Below, piece after piece: positions 50,403 to 62,746 of a stretch of 64,000 nt of DNA. Source of the DNA: Heloderma charlesbogerti. Its lineage: Eukaryota; Chordata; Lepidosauria; Squamata; Helodermatidae. A model generated the notes under the pieces. That model was not told the origin of the DNA. It searched no databases and worked only from the letters and a program-made list of their open reading frames with translations. A program made the position numbers and the translations under genes. Numbering within the stretch: position 1 is the first letter of the stretch; the number at the start of each line of letters is the position of its first letter. The stretch is taken from NCBI GenBank assembly GCA_026122225.1, contig JANEZZ010002202.1, positions 1-64,000 on the forward strand, read 5' to 3'.

Positions 50403-53400
50403 CACCAATGGATGTTTTTCTCTTTTTCAACTGTTTGGGGCAGGGGAGCAGTGGCTGGGGAAGGAAGGATTAAATCTCCCATCTCCATGTGCAATTATTC
50501 TAGCCCAGATCAGGCGCCCACACACTTACTTTGGAGTAAATAAAAATAGAGGGGGATCTGCACACTACATAGTAAACATAAGATGTATTTTGACTCAGAG
50601 CAGATACAGGAAACATGTCACAAGAGCTCAGGGCTTTGATTTTATCATGCATTTGTCCTTAACATAGTCAGCCTCTATCCACTCAGAAAATCTCCAATGG
50701 ATTGGACTGCAATTGAGGCTAAGATGTAATTCTTCACTACCACCAGGACTATAGTATAGGCCTTCAAATGGTTCAGCTTGTCTCATCTCAGGTCATCTGC
50801 TACTTCCACTCAAGACATTATCCTGGCTTCTTAATTTTCTACAGTCCCATGGAACAGTAGGGTGTATGAGCTCTGCAGTGTTTGGGATATTGTGTCACGT
50901 GCCTGAGTCAATTCCCTGTCCATTTCATTTAATTTATTACATACCACCCAACAGCCAAAGCTCTCTGGCATAACTAAGGCATCAGTGATATTGGCTGAGA
51001 ATTCCCCCCAAGTGAGTCTGGAGAAATATCAGCCTTCTAACTGAACCAATCCTGCAGGAAACAGATGTCACACTGATATCCACTTTCTGCTGATAGTGAT
51101 CTGACAGTTAAAAGGAGGTTGTAACACTCAGCATAGATGTTGAAATACAGCAACACCGAAGAGACTGGAAGCCCTCAAAACTAAATTTGAGAGCACCTAT
51201 GTCAGATAAGAAAAGGAGTTACTTCACAAATAGGGATATGAAATGTTTCTGAAAATGTTTCTATTGCTAAATATTCCATGGCCATTTTCCCCTTCCCCAG
51301 ATTTAAAAAGATTTTGTTTCATAAAATTAATGAGTGACATAATGAATAGATGCCATACCAGTCAAACAGAGGAATTAGAATGGACAGAACACCCAGTTAA
51401 AGCTGTACTGTTCCCCCACCATCATCACCAGGTGACCAATTTATCCCCACAGAGCACATATATTATTAAGGTTCTTTGAGCATACTAATGTTAGTATGTT
51501 AACAGTGTTCAATGCCTTCACTTTTCTTCTTAAAATGTAAATAATGTAAGGGAAATTTATGCTGTTGAGCTGTCATGTCTTGATATATTTCCAAGCATTC
51601 CAATACAAATAACCTTCAAGTAATGTTTTGATTTTGTCTGAATATAATATTTAAAATCATGCTAATTGTGGTGTATTTATATACATTTTGTCTCAATCAA
51701 CAATTTTAGTTCAACTACTGGAAAAAATGTCTGAGATATTTTTACAGCATTTTATTTTATTTTTTTTACATGGGATACCTGTTTTAGTTTTGTTTACTAA
51801 ATGTAAACCAAATAAAAATGCTGAATTAAATCTGAAATGATTTAGTGCTGTGGAAAAACATCTAGAACATGTTTCAGTTCAAAACATTTCAGGAAACCCT
51901 CATCACAGGCAGCATGGTGATTCACACACTAGCAGAATTCTGTTTCTAGAGTCCAGCATTACAATAAAAGCATTCAGTGAGGTTATCTCCCTAACTGGAC
52001 ACCTAGTAACAGAGAGCCCATTTTAATGAATCACTGCAAACCATCCCTTCCCTAATTGCCCTACTCTGGTACTGTACAGACAGCCAAGCTGGCCATATCA
52101 TAAACCTGCCCTTCCCAACCAGGTCTCAGTAATTCATTGCAGGACTGCATCCTTATCCATAGTTTCATGTTTTTATTGTTATTGTTGCTCTCGCAGACTG
52201 AGCAAAACACAGAGTAGTTGCAGCTTGCAGGCTCACTAGGCAGCCAACGCTACTTCCAGGTTGCCTCATCAGGAACACGGTCTGGAAGGTGGGACAGCCT
52301 TCAGTGTTTTAACCTGTCTTCCCTTTACCTGACATATCCCCTCCACCCAATCCCATATCTCCATCTTTCCAATGTACTTCTACTTCAGGCACCCATATGT
52401 ATAACAGAAAATATGTACATAACTTTAATTAACAATGCAAATGATCTAACAAATCTATATCCACACATGGGGGAAAATCCACATTTCACATTTAAAGGTT
52501 TCTCTGAAGTTCCACTGCTGAAAGGCAAGTTGCTTTAAAATTGGTTTCGTCTCGTGAGCAAATATGGTGGAATGTGAGCGAATCCACATGTGGTTCTTCC
52601 CCATGTGCATGTGGCCAAGAAACATAAACGATGTATGGTGACAAGCAAGGTCATTATTGGCTTAATTTAATCTCACCTTCCGGAACACCATGAGGCCTGC
52701 TGAGTAAATCACGTTCATTCTACAGTCCCTGGAAGGCTGATTCTAATCAAATTTGCAACCCAGTTATTCAATTATTGCCCAAGTAGAATATCAAAGTTAT
52801 TAATTGCAACTGATGGCTTTCTATAATATGATTGGCTCAAATGCTCAATAAAAGGAAGTTTTATTATGCTATTAACAAAAAAGTAAACAACAAAATAGAC
52901 TGATGTAGTTTGCTTTCATTTGTGCTATGAATATGGCCAATATTCTTAGAGACCAGAAAAGTTTTCAGTAAAGACTTGCATAGCTGAAGTGTGAAGATAT
53001 TTTAAACCCTGTTCAAATTTCAGATTATAAATGTACAAAGTTGCCTACTCATACTAGCTTACTTATAAATGGGCCAAGTAAAATTCCTAGAATAATTCAA
53101 ACAGTCATATTTGGCAAGATCATCAGCTAAATGACTTGGCCTTCAAGCATTGATATGTTCTATACAAGGACAAGCCCAAGTTACCAAATTAGGATTTTTA
53201 TATGGGATCTTGTTAAAATATTCTTAATAAGTGGAAGTACATATTCAGAGATCCTCCCTGTAGCCAACAAAATTAATTTCAGAGTGAACAGGAATGAGAC
53301 ACTAGAATTATTAGAACCAAATCCTTCTCTGTTAGTCAAATTTTGGATTGCCCTAGTTAGCATGGGAATTATGAGATATATCATTCCAAAGACTCAGATA

Positions 53401-53504
53401 ATGACTCTTCCGTAGATAAAAACAACAACAACAACAGTGTGCATGCTTCATGTTAGAAGGAATAGGCTAAACAGCCAGATGGTAATATTAATTTTACTTA
53501 CTGA
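50403..53504. other. About 3.1 kb without a recognised gene
   Basis: GGAAGGAAGGATTAAATCTC near 50462 belongs to the same repeat as the foldbacks at 38732 and 60560. Otherwise I recognise nothing, and no open frame here shows a domain. Confidence 0.4.
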
Positions 53505-53597
53505 GGGTGCAGTCCTTTACTCACTTAACTGGGAGTAAGTCCCATTGAACTCAATGAGAGTCTCTTCGGAGGAGACACATATAGGATTGCACTGTAA
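53505..53597. repeat. Squamate-type short interspersed repeat
   Basis: AGTAAGTCCCATTGAACTCA, then ATATAGGATTGCACTG: the same repeat as at 14975-15150 and, in pieces, at 57055-57140 and 61900-61950. I know the words as a very common lizard repeat but not a certain family name. Confidence 0.6.
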
Positions 53598-53721
53598 GAA
53601 CCAAAGCAGATTTTTAAAGTCATAGCTAGAAGCTACTTTAGTGTAAGTGCAGGGCCCCAATCCAGATCAGGACCCTAGTGTCGAAGGAGGCGGGGGGGGG
53701 GGCTGAACTGCAGGTTCAAAG

Positions 53722-53768
53722 GAGTTAAAAAACAAACAAAAAACAAAAACAAAAAACAAAAACAAAAG
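53722..53768. repeat. (AAAAAC)n simple repeat
   Basis: A run of AAAC/AAAAAC units. Confidence 0.8.
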
Positions 53769-53892
53769 CCGTAGCTGCTTCCTACATCTTTAATGCCTGT
53801 ATTGTCTCTAAGGATGCTATCTTAGCCAATGTGTGAATGAGGTACATGTTGAATGCAGCCAGTTCTGTTTTGAAAGTTTTTAAGCAGCTGAT

Positions 53893-54165
53893 CTGAGGGC
53901 CTTCTCTGTGGCGGCCCCCACTCAGTGGAACTCCTTCCCTGGGGAACTCTGCTATGCCCCCTCTTTAATGAGCTCCCACCATGCACTGAAAACATTGTTA
54001 TTCGGGTGGTTTAGGGTATTTTTAAATAATGTTTTAATGTATAATTTTACTGTTTTAAATTGTACCATTGTACACTGCCCAGAGTGGCCAGGTGACCAGC
54101 CAGATGGGCGATTAAGAAATTTAATAAATAAATAAATAAATAAATAAATAACAACAACAACAACA
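53893..54165 (+). mobile_element. L2-type LINE 3' fragment
   Basis: Contains the RAFSVAAPTQWNSFPGELCY block (from about 53900), the 3' UTR word CTGCCCAGAGTGGCCAGG and an (AAATA)n tail. Closest in words to the L2 pieces at 13649-14080 and 61951-62633. Confidence 0.8.
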
Positions 54166-54174
54166 GGCAAGTCA

Positions 54175-54300
54175 ATTTTCCACATAAAACACAGGATCAT
54201 AGGCAGCTGCCTTATACCAAGTCCATCCAGCTCAGTATTGACTACAGTGGCTCTCAAGGTTTAAGACAAAAGTCTTTCCGAGCCTGACAGGGACTGAACT
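54175..54300 (-). mobile_element. SINE fragment of squamate type
   Basis: CATAGGCAGCTGCCTTATAC, then CCATCCAGCTCAGTATTG and CCTGACAGGGACTGAACTT. I recognise this as part of a squamate SINE whose complete copies continue into a tRNA-like promoter on the minus strand. The tRNA-related part is missing here. Confidence 0.55.
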
Positions 54301-55749
54301 TACTGTATATGTGAGAACAGCATGCACACACCAGACGTCTTCCAAAAATTTGACTATTTTTATTACAATTCATTTGGAAACCCCAGTGTAGAAAAACTTG
54401 GGATGGGGAGAAAAAACACCAAGTGCTACTTACTTGAATAATGTGGGTAGTGACTATAGATTTTCCTTAGGGTTATGGCTACAGGGGCTTTCATGATGAG
54501 CCCACCATGGATCTAGTGAAACATACAGCACTGGCTATAAAATCATAATATGGGGCTCAATCCCAGAGTCCACTGAAGCAGAACTTTGCACCAACCCTAA
54601 ATTAAAGTTACTCTCTACTAATCAAAATGACGTTACTTATCCAAGGACAGATATGTATTATTGGCCCAGCTACAAGAAAACATTCTGTTTTGGGATCCTG
54701 GTTTTCAGGCAAGCTATGGTTTGAGCAAACCATAATTTCCTGTGTTTGTACGCAATGGCAAACCACAGTTTTCTGAGAAACCAGAAGTCATTTAAGAAAT
54801 CACAGTGTGTGAAAGGAAATGGAAATGCACAAGCCTGAAGCTGACCCTTCACATAACACCAAACTATGGCTTGTCATTATTTTTCAATGCAGTCCCTATA
54901 TTACCTATGTCATGACCGGGATATACAAATGCTCTCTTGTACTTGTACCAAAAGTACACATCAACCACTCAGTTTAAGCGATATGCTGCTGTTTTGTTCA
55001 GTAACACAAAATCAAGTACAATTGCAGAAATGCTTCTCTGTACCCAGTTTGCCTCTGGAAAGATATATACAAAAATTGTAATAATTTTGCTCTCTGCATA
55101 AACCACTTATACATTTCAGCAGGTATGCTTTAACATGGTGTGGTTAAACCATGTAACATGTTTCTAATTAAACTTTTTATAGCCTAGACTGTAGCATATT
55201 AGTGAGAATTAATTTTCAAAAAGAGAAGCACACACGCACGCACATAGATCAAAAGGCATGTTAAATTGCAAAAGCACCTGATTCCTTGCTCCCTCAAGGC
55301 TGATAATACTTTGCCTGAGCTGTACAAATTCTGTCAATTTCCCATAATTCCACATTCTTGCACTTAAAGTGCTAAACAGAATATAAGTTATTTCTTTAAA
55401 ATATTACATTTTAATTTTTAATCCTGCCTTTAAATATTATGGGCTGCTGGCCATCATTCTCGGAATTCAACAGCTCCCTCATTTACCATAAAGCAGTCAG
55501 CTGCCTTGAAAGCCCTCTCCATGGCATCAGAGCAGCTAAGCCAATTGTAGCCAGAGGGGACATAACACTTGCTTCAGGCCAAGTGATGTCACAGAGGGGA
55601 CAGAAAGCCTACACCCAGCTACATTGGGGACTCACTTGCAAGAAGGTGGGGTCCCCAATGCAATTTGATACAACAGATCCACTGTTATATCAAATCAAAT
55701 TAATCAATTAAGGCAGGGCACACACAAAGATACAAAATTCAAAAGGACA
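54301..55749. other. No recognised gene
   Basis: AT-rich DNA. The open frame 55439-55711 has no recognisable domain. Confidence 0.4.
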
Positions 55750-56088
55750 ATGACCTGGTTTGCATGATCAAAACAGCTCACTAGACATGGTGGGCTACAG
55801 CGCATGCCAGGAGCTACTGACTATTCAACACCCAGCCACAGATTGTCATGTTATGCAAAGCTGGGCGGCGGGGGTTGTGTGAGGGTTAAACAACCATCGC
55901 ATAACCCATGGTCTGTGGTTGGGTTATGCAAGAGTTGTTTAACCTTCACACAACCCTGCTGCCCAGGTTCGCACGACATGACAAGCCACGCCCAGGTGTT
56001 GAATATTCAAAATGGCCATCAGCACACACTGGTACACACCACACGTGGCGCCACAGTGGGCTGTTCGATCATTCAAACCAGACCACTG
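55750..56088. mobile_element. Foldback MITE, GGTTTGCATGAT family
   Basis: The ends GACCTGGTTTGCATGATCAA and its approximate complement (TTCGATCATTCAAACCAGAC, about 56064-56083) form the terminal inverted repeat. Inside is a second long inverted repeat: 55861-55908 pairs with 55920-55967 over about 48 bp, including GGGTTAAACAACCATCGCAT and its complement. No coding capacity. Confidence 0.75.
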
Positions 56089-58541
56089 AAAGAATGAGGA
56101 TGGAAAAAGGAGATATAGGACCATCAAAAGGCAGATACAACACTACTTACAGCTATTGTACTGATAAGGCCTTAACTATATAAAGGTCATTTTATCATTG
56201 TTCCAAAGACCACACATGCACATCTCATTGATACGAATAGTCTGTGTAATTCCATAAGAATGTGCAAGATTGTATCCAATTCATATTCATTTCTCATTAA
56301 CATGTTTATTTCAAGTTTCAACTGCATCACTTTATACTTGCAACATCTCTGTGATGGAGAGAATATTACATCTGTTTCAAGTGGAGACATCTGATATGCA
56401 TGGATCAGCCAAGCTAAGGTACAAATAGTTTCGGCTTCAATAAAAAAAAACTAAATGAAGGAGCCTTGTAAGCACCTTAACTAGTGGCCTCTTTTGTTCA
56501 TCTAGCAGCAATAAACATTTGAATTGTCATCACAGACATTCAGCTATTCAAGTGAATGTTACAAGCAAAGCAAATGGCACTGATGCAAATAGACAGAACA
56601 GGCAGAAAACACATTTTACATTAGGTGGCAAGTCCATGGAACACCAAGTGTAATTTTAGGCCTATTTAAATGTTATGAAGCCTTGCGTGAATAAATGATG
56701 TGTGGGATTTCTGCAGGGCCTTAAATGGATTCTCAAAGGTTTTTTTTTAAATTATGAATTAAAAATCAAGTGTTTCGCGATGATGCCACTATTGCTTTGA
56801 GTGAATTTCATTTTGTCAACTGGACCCTCCATTATATTAGGATGGGGAAACTTTCTCATATTGTGCTTATTGTAGAACCCCCACACTTCAGAATTTTTGT
56901 TTTTCTAATAAAAATTATTTTCATTTCATTCAAAAATCCTATTTTAATGCTATTCCAAGAGTTGGTGTATTATCTGTAAGGGGCTGTTCTGACAGAGATG
57001 GATCCGTATGAATATAAATTCCTGCAACCATGGTCCAGCACAATAACAGTACGATCATAGGCAAGACTACTCAGAAGTAAATTCTACTGAGTTCAAAAGG
57101 GCTTACTCCTCAGTAACTAGGCACAGGATTGTAGCCTAGGCTTTTCTTTAATGGATATTAGCATTATGTCAAATTAATTAATCTGAATGTATACTTTATT
57201 CTAAGGAAATATTTATATCCTCTGAATTTTTTGCAGGCTGGAGTGCTCACTAATGCAGATAAGCTAACCATGCCACTGCAAAAACTACATTTAGGTAATT
57301 TGTGGTAGTGTTGATAGTGAGGTTTGTGGTAGTGTTGTAATACTAGGGGAGTTTGGTGGAAGTAGTTTCTACTGTCCTGAAAACAAGTGAGGGGATGCAC
57401 GTTCAAAATACGAATGTCACATTCATCTTCACTAGAGGTTCTCTTCATGGCAGGACACTTTGATTAAAAGCTTGCCACACATATGCAATCTACACACAGA
57501 TTTATTTGAAGCAGCCAGTACTTTTCTGAGTATATTGATTCAATGGCACTCATGGCAGCCACCTAAACTTACTACCCAGAGGTAAAATGACTTCATGGCA
57601 ATAGCCTCCTCACTGAATACATCTATATCACTCTCCAACCATACTCTATTTAGTTCTGTGTTACCATTCCTTTCTTTCCTGTCTCTGCTAATATTATTTG
57701 GCTGTAAATGTGTGCAGTTTTTGTTAAGCATCTGCCTTACATTCACTGGGCCTATCAGCATGTTAATGAATCATTTTTAAAAGGTTTACCAAAATCTTTC
57801 AAACAAGTCCTAATTACAAAGTAAAACAGCCTGACAGTTCCTGCAGACCCTGGCTTTTATTTGGTAAAAGTTTCACTCTGCAAGCATTGATATTCTGCTG
57901 GCTCCTCCAAATGACAGTCTTGCCAAAGCTGATATGTCTCAGTTGTTACATTTGGCACTGTGTCATATACAGTTTGTCTAATACGTGTATTTGTTTACAA
58001 AACATCAGCTATAATTTAGTCACCTGCAGATCCTTCCTGCAATATACTGAAAATATATTCCTTAACACAAAATACTTTCTCGATGAAAACGGAGGAAGAA
58101 CTGGCCAGTCACTGGATCACTTTGCGACACTGAATAAATATCGCACTGTGAACACTAAATTTAATTCAGCTTTAGTACAGCAGGTCACAAAAAGAAAAAA
58201 AAATAACAAAAAGAAAAATACAAGCTTTAGAGCACAATCTTATGCAGAGTGTCCCAACAACCAGAGGGCCATTTCTGGGCATCCACTAAATTAACTGGAT
58301 TAACCCTAATGTGGTGCTACTTCCTTTTTTGCCAACACCACCTCTCTGGCTCCATGAGAAGGAAGAGAATTCAGCAGGAATCCTCCCCTCCCCATCTATT
58401 TTTAGTCATCTTGCCATCTCCATAGCAGCTTCCCTCATCATCACTGCGGATACCACAATTCTGTCTCCGAGAAAGCATGACATGATTCCAAACGACAGCT
58501 CCCAAGATGCACTTTGACATGTGAGAAAGCTCGTTTATACA
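56089..58541. other. About 2.4 kb without a recognised gene
   Basis: A diverged copy of the ATTGAACTCAATGGG-type repeat lies at about 57055-57140. The open frame 57887-58294 (135 codons) has no domain I recognise and contains lysine-rich low-complexity sequence. Confidence 0.4.
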
Positions 58542-58624
58542 GAACAAGAGTTCACTTTGAGGGAGAACTCTTGTTCAACCTACATGGGTGAGTTCGTTAT
58601 TTTCCAAGAAAATTACGAACTCAC
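58542..58624. repeat. Two adjacent hairpins
   Basis: First: GAACAAGAGTTC (58542-58553) with a perfect complement at 58565-58576. Second: GTGAGTTCGTTATTTTC (58588-58604) with a complement at 58608-58624, 16 of 17 pairs and a 3-base loop. The stems share GAGTTC. Confidence 0.85.
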
Positions 58625-58659
58625 TCTGGGTAGTGTCACACATCACTAGTGCTATTGCA

Positions 58660-58780
58660 CTCATATAGTACTTGTGAGTTTCCCACAGGCAGCTGTTTGG
58701 CCATTGTGTGAACAGAATGCTAGACAAGATGGACCCTTTGTCTGATCCAGCATGGCTCTTTTATGTACTTATGAGATTGG
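58660..58780 (+). mobile_element. Old CR1-type 3' fragment
   Basis: AACAGAATGCTAGACAAGAT, then GGACCCTTTGTCTGATCCAG, then GGCTCTTTTATGTACTTATG. Same 3' end type as at 18535-19100. Confidence 0.7.
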
Positions 58781-58835
58781 AGCCAACCAGCTATGCTATG
58801 CCCTGCCAGCAAGAGCCAGGGAGGTGGGGGAAGGA

Positions 58836-59067
58836 CACAGTGACTAGGTTCACATGATGCAAGGGTGGTTTATAAGCCATGCTCTGTTGTAGGGTTGCTG
58901 GCTGGTTTGTTAACTATCCCAGCCACCCACCCTTGCCAGGTTTGCATGTCATAACAACCAGCAAGGGTAATTAGGGAAATGAGCCAATGTGTGACTGGCA
59001 AATGTGGGGATGGTTAACAAGCCACTGTGGCTTATTACCCACCCTCGTGTCATGCAAACCGGGCCAA
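58836..59067. mobile_element. Foldback MITE, GGTTTGCATGAT family
   Basis: CACAGTGACTAGGTTCACATGA, then TGCAAGGGTGG, faces a complement ending ACCCTCGTGTCATGCAAACC. The interior has its own AAGCCATG/CACTGTGGCTT and GGCTGGTTTGTT pairs. Related to 32921-34212. Confidence 0.7.
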
Positions 59068-60539
59068 TGTTGGCTATGCCAGTGAAGTTCACAGTAATTC
59101 CAAAGCAACATATACAATCTCAGTGTTGCAGCTATGTAATTTTAGACCCTGGACCTATTGGTCTTCTTGTGGGGGAGGCTTTAGATGGCCACATGTATTA
59201 CTGAACTCATGAAGCACACAATTAACATTTCTCCTCCCCCCACTTCGAAATTTTACAACTGTATTGTCTGCTTGCATTTCTTTTTTGCAAGTTTGTTCCT
59301 TTTAAATGGGGGACTGGGGACAGACTGTTCTAGAGCTACTATTAGAATACTGTTTAATGAATATAGTCACACTGATTCACACAAGAATAAAAGGGTACCA
59401 AATAAGGTTACAGTCATGAATTGGGAATGGGAGTTTGAAAGAAGGCATTTCAGCTACTATGGAGTCATTTACATTGGTAGAAAGAAACGATCGCATGTAA
59501 AAAGTCTCACATAACGAGAGATAATAGACAGCTTCTATTATATGTTTGTATGCATAATAAAAAGGGAGCTGCTACAATAAATGGGACACAATGAAGAATC
59601 AACTGTGACTAAAACAAGATGGGAGACTCAAAAGAAAGGTGAAAGAAATTTAAAGAATAATATTACTTGAAAGCATCTTGTGATCTCCAAATTAAAGGCA
59701 TAAGATATATCTAAAAACTGCTTTCCTTACGTTCTCTGAAACTAGAGCAATACTCCTACAGCGACAACATCATTAAAGGGTTCTACCCATTTTTTCTTCT
59801 CAAGCTGAAGATTTTTGAATAGGTACAAAATCTAAAAGCACAAAAACTCATTAAATGAGATACTGCTGAACACAGACAGAACAGTGAATCTAAGCTCCTT
59901 GTGAAGATCCATTCAGGCGGGATCTGAGAAAAGTCTGTTTGTAATGTTATAATCTTTTTACAGCCATTATCAGTTTAGCCTCCTACCATTCACTGAGCTC
60001 CTCACTGAATCCCTGCCTGCTGCTTTGACAAAGAAGTAGGACATAATCATCCTTTGCAAACATACATCATAAGAACTTCACATCCTCATGGTGTATGCCT
60101 GCAAAGAATCTCTTTCGTACTGCACACATGCAAAGAACTTCTGCCCCAAAATTAAATGAGAGGGTGCTTCAAAGTTGACTAATTGTGGAGATGGCTTCCC
60201 CCTGGTATAGAGCTGGGTATTCTCTAGGCTTCCTTAACTCCATCTCTTTCCCCAAAGCCCCAGTTTGCTGCATCACAATCCAACAAATTGAATCTCCTCT
60301 CCTCCATAATCCCTTCCAAAAAAATCCACCCCCACTGAAGTTCCATGCATAACTATGAGCACTGTTCTCTACACCATCTCCTCAATTTGCTTAAACGCAC
60401 ATTTTAGCCATAACATTCTCCTATCATGTTCCTCCCTTCCTTCTCAAAACCAGACCTCACTCCTGATCCTTTCCATCTACCTTCCTGGATTTTCAGTTGG
60501 CCCCCAGAGACCCATATCCAAGGGTCAAGCTACATGTTA
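59068..60539. other. No recognised gene
   Basis: Unrecognised AT-rich DNA. Open frames at 59185-59514 and 60355-60720 lack domains. Confidence 0.4.
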
Positions 60540-60559
60540 CATCTTTTATTTTCTTTTAC

Positions 60560-61117
60560 TCAGGAGTAGTTGTACATGGCCTGAATTTGGATCAGGACCA
60601 GTGTGTACCAAGAAGGGAGGATTAAATCTTCTCCCCACCATCTTTACTTCTCAAAAGTCCACTCCTCACCTGCATGGGCATCAAAAAAGAGAAAAAGCTC
60701 CCATTGGTTCCAAAGAGTAAAAGCGTTTTAAAAAAGGCTTAGCTACACACAATGGATTAACATACCATGTGGTTTGACCCTGTAAATAAGAGGTACCAAG
60801 GCTCTCTTCAGGGAGGAAACTACATTTATCAGTCTGGATACCTGTCCTTCATAACGTCAGCTAAATGCATGTTCATCGTGATTATTCAGTGGTGAAGATA
60901 CTTCACCACATGGTATGTTAAATCCATTGTGTGTAGCTAAGCCTTTTTAAAAACTCTTTTACTCTTTGAAACCTATGGGAGCTTTTTCTCTTTTTTGATG
61001 CCCATGCAGGTGAGGAGTGGACTTTTTAGAAGCAAAGATGGTGGGGAGAAGATTTAGTTCTCCCTTCTTGGAACACACTGGTCCTGATCCAAATTCAGGC
61101 CATGTACAACTACTCTT
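60560..61117. repeat. Long inverted duplication, arms about 205 bp
   Basis: 60570-60775 and 60912-61117 are inverted copies with only scattered differences by eye. The arms include GAATTTGGATCAGGACCAGT, GCATGGGCATCAAAAAAGAG and AGCTACACACAATGGATT. The spacer is about 136 bp. The arm sequence is related to a dispersed repeat also seen near 38732 and 50465. No coding sequence. Confidence 0.85.
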
Positions 61118-61122
61118 GACTC

Positions 61123-61444
61123 ACTGGAGTCCGTGGCAGATTTCTCTGCCATCCCTACTGATGGCAAAGAGCATCCCTGCTCTTTGCTGTGACAGGCTAC
61201 ATAAATATTTATGTAGCCTATCACCAACAGAGCAGGGATGCAAATAGCGTCCGCTATGCCAGACGCCATTTGTGGACACAGACTGGCAGCGGATGGAAGT
61301 CTGGCTGCAGACGGGCCCGGCTGGCGGCTCTGCGGACTCACTGTGGAGCGGAGCCGGCCAGGGAGGATTCTGGGGGGAGGGGCGGATTGCCTCCCCCCCC
61401 TGCGGACCCCCAGGCGGAACGATGAGTGGGGTTCATACACCCCT
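61123..61444. mobile_element. E14: rearranged remnants of TAGGGATG-family elements
   Basis: 61123-61162 is an A end in minus orientation (CTGCCATCCCTA at 61151-61162, with the CCGTGGCAGATTTCTCTG hairpin foot). 61163-61444 is plus-oriented: a GATAGGCTACATAAATATTT-type palindrome with one mismatch (about 61188-61223), a GGACGCAAATGG-like region, the subtype II CpG block (CGGCTCTGCGGACTC) and a B end CATACACCCCTA. The donor word of the B end is degraded. The two parts do not form one normal element. Confidence 0.7.
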
Positions 61445-61894
61445 AGAGCACAGGCCTCAGCCAATATGATGAGTGAAGTTGCTCCCACCAAAAGCCTGCA
61501 TTCCACACAAATGCATAGGGTCTACGACCCCTTTTTGGCATTGCATCAGATTCATTGTCTGGCCTTTTCTCTCAGCTTTCAGTCTGTATCAAGGAACGAA
61601 CAGAAACTCATGGAATGTATATGTTTAAAGATTTTCTGTTACACACTTACTATCTGGAATTGTATAAATGATAAGCATTTTAAAAGGACAAACATCTAAG
61701 AAAGCAATGAGCTTTCTCTATAACTATGGAATTTTTATTATAGTTGCTTGAATAAGTAAGACTTTCCTATCATCTTCTCTCAAAAGCATTCCAGCATAGG
61801 GAAACAGCTTTTCTTAAATATTTTCCACAGAAAAGCATACATAAAAGGTTGGCCCTATTACAAATCACTTTGAAACACTTCACTCCAACATAAA
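61445..61894. other. No recognised gene
   Basis: Unrecognised AT-rich DNA. Confidence 0.4.
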
Positions 61895-61950
61895 TTCGGG
61901 CTGCAATCCTGTATCTACTAACCTGGGTAAGCCCCAGTGAACTCAGTGGG

Positions 61951-62633
61951 ATTTATTTATTTATTTATTTATTGAATTTATTAATCGCCCATCTGGCTGG
62001 TCACCCAGCCACTCTGGGCAATGTACAAAGTGTATAATAAAACAGTTTATAACAATAAAATTCTAAAGTAAAAACATATTTCTAAAAATACCCTAACCCA
62101 CCCCAAACGCCTGCCTGATCAACCATGTTTTTAATGCATGCCGGAAGCTCATTAAAGAAGGGCCATGGTGGAGTTCCCTAGGGAGAGAGTTCCGCAGAGT
62201 GGGGGCCACCACAGAGAAGGCCCTCTCCCTTGTCCCCACCAGTCTAGCTGTATTGGCTAATGGGACAGAGAGAAGGCCATCCGAGGCTGATCTTGTTAAG
62301 CGGCCTGTCTGGTGTTGCTGGAAGCACTCCTTAAGATAGGCTGGGCTGGAACCATATAGGGTTTTAAAGGTCAAAACCAACACCTTGAATTTGGCCCGGA
62401 AAACAACTGGTAACCACTGCAACTCCTTCAGCAGTGGAGTGATGTGATCTCACTGGCGGCTGCCTTTAATCAGGTGAGCTGCCGCGTTCTGTACCAGCTG
62501 CAGCTTCTGAACCATCTTCAAGGGTAACCCCACGTAGAGCGCATTACAGTAGTCTAAATGAGAGGAGACCAGGGCATGTATGAATGGGGTACGGCTACCC
62601 TTGAAAAACCAGGTCCGCAGCCTGGGGGTCATT
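61951..62633 (-). mobile_element. L2-type LINE 3' part, minus strand, interrupted by E15
   Basis: It begins at its 3' end with (TTTA)n, then GAATTTATTAATCGCCCATC and CCAGCCACTCTGGGC. Minus-strand frames 62093-62422 and 62450-62632 show VLVLTFKTLYGSSPAYLKEC, the RERAFSVVAPTLRNSLPREL block and [21 protein letters not shown]15 inserts at 62634; the rest of the L2 should continue after the window. A short piece of the ATTGAACTCAATGGG-type repeat (about 61900-61950) abuts the tail. Confidence 0.82.
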
Positions 62634-62746
62634 TAGGGGTGCACGAAAGTCACTTACCTGGTCTCGCAGCTTGCTTTGCGGTGGGGGGGAGGCGCTTCGC
62701 TGCTCCCCCCGAAGTTCAGGCCGGGGGGGGAGGCTTCCCTCCTCGC

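Noticed and set aside
57887..58294. 135-codon open frame as a host gene exon
   Set aside because: No domain, no convincing splice context, and lysine/asparagine-rich low-complexity sequence. I cannot support it.
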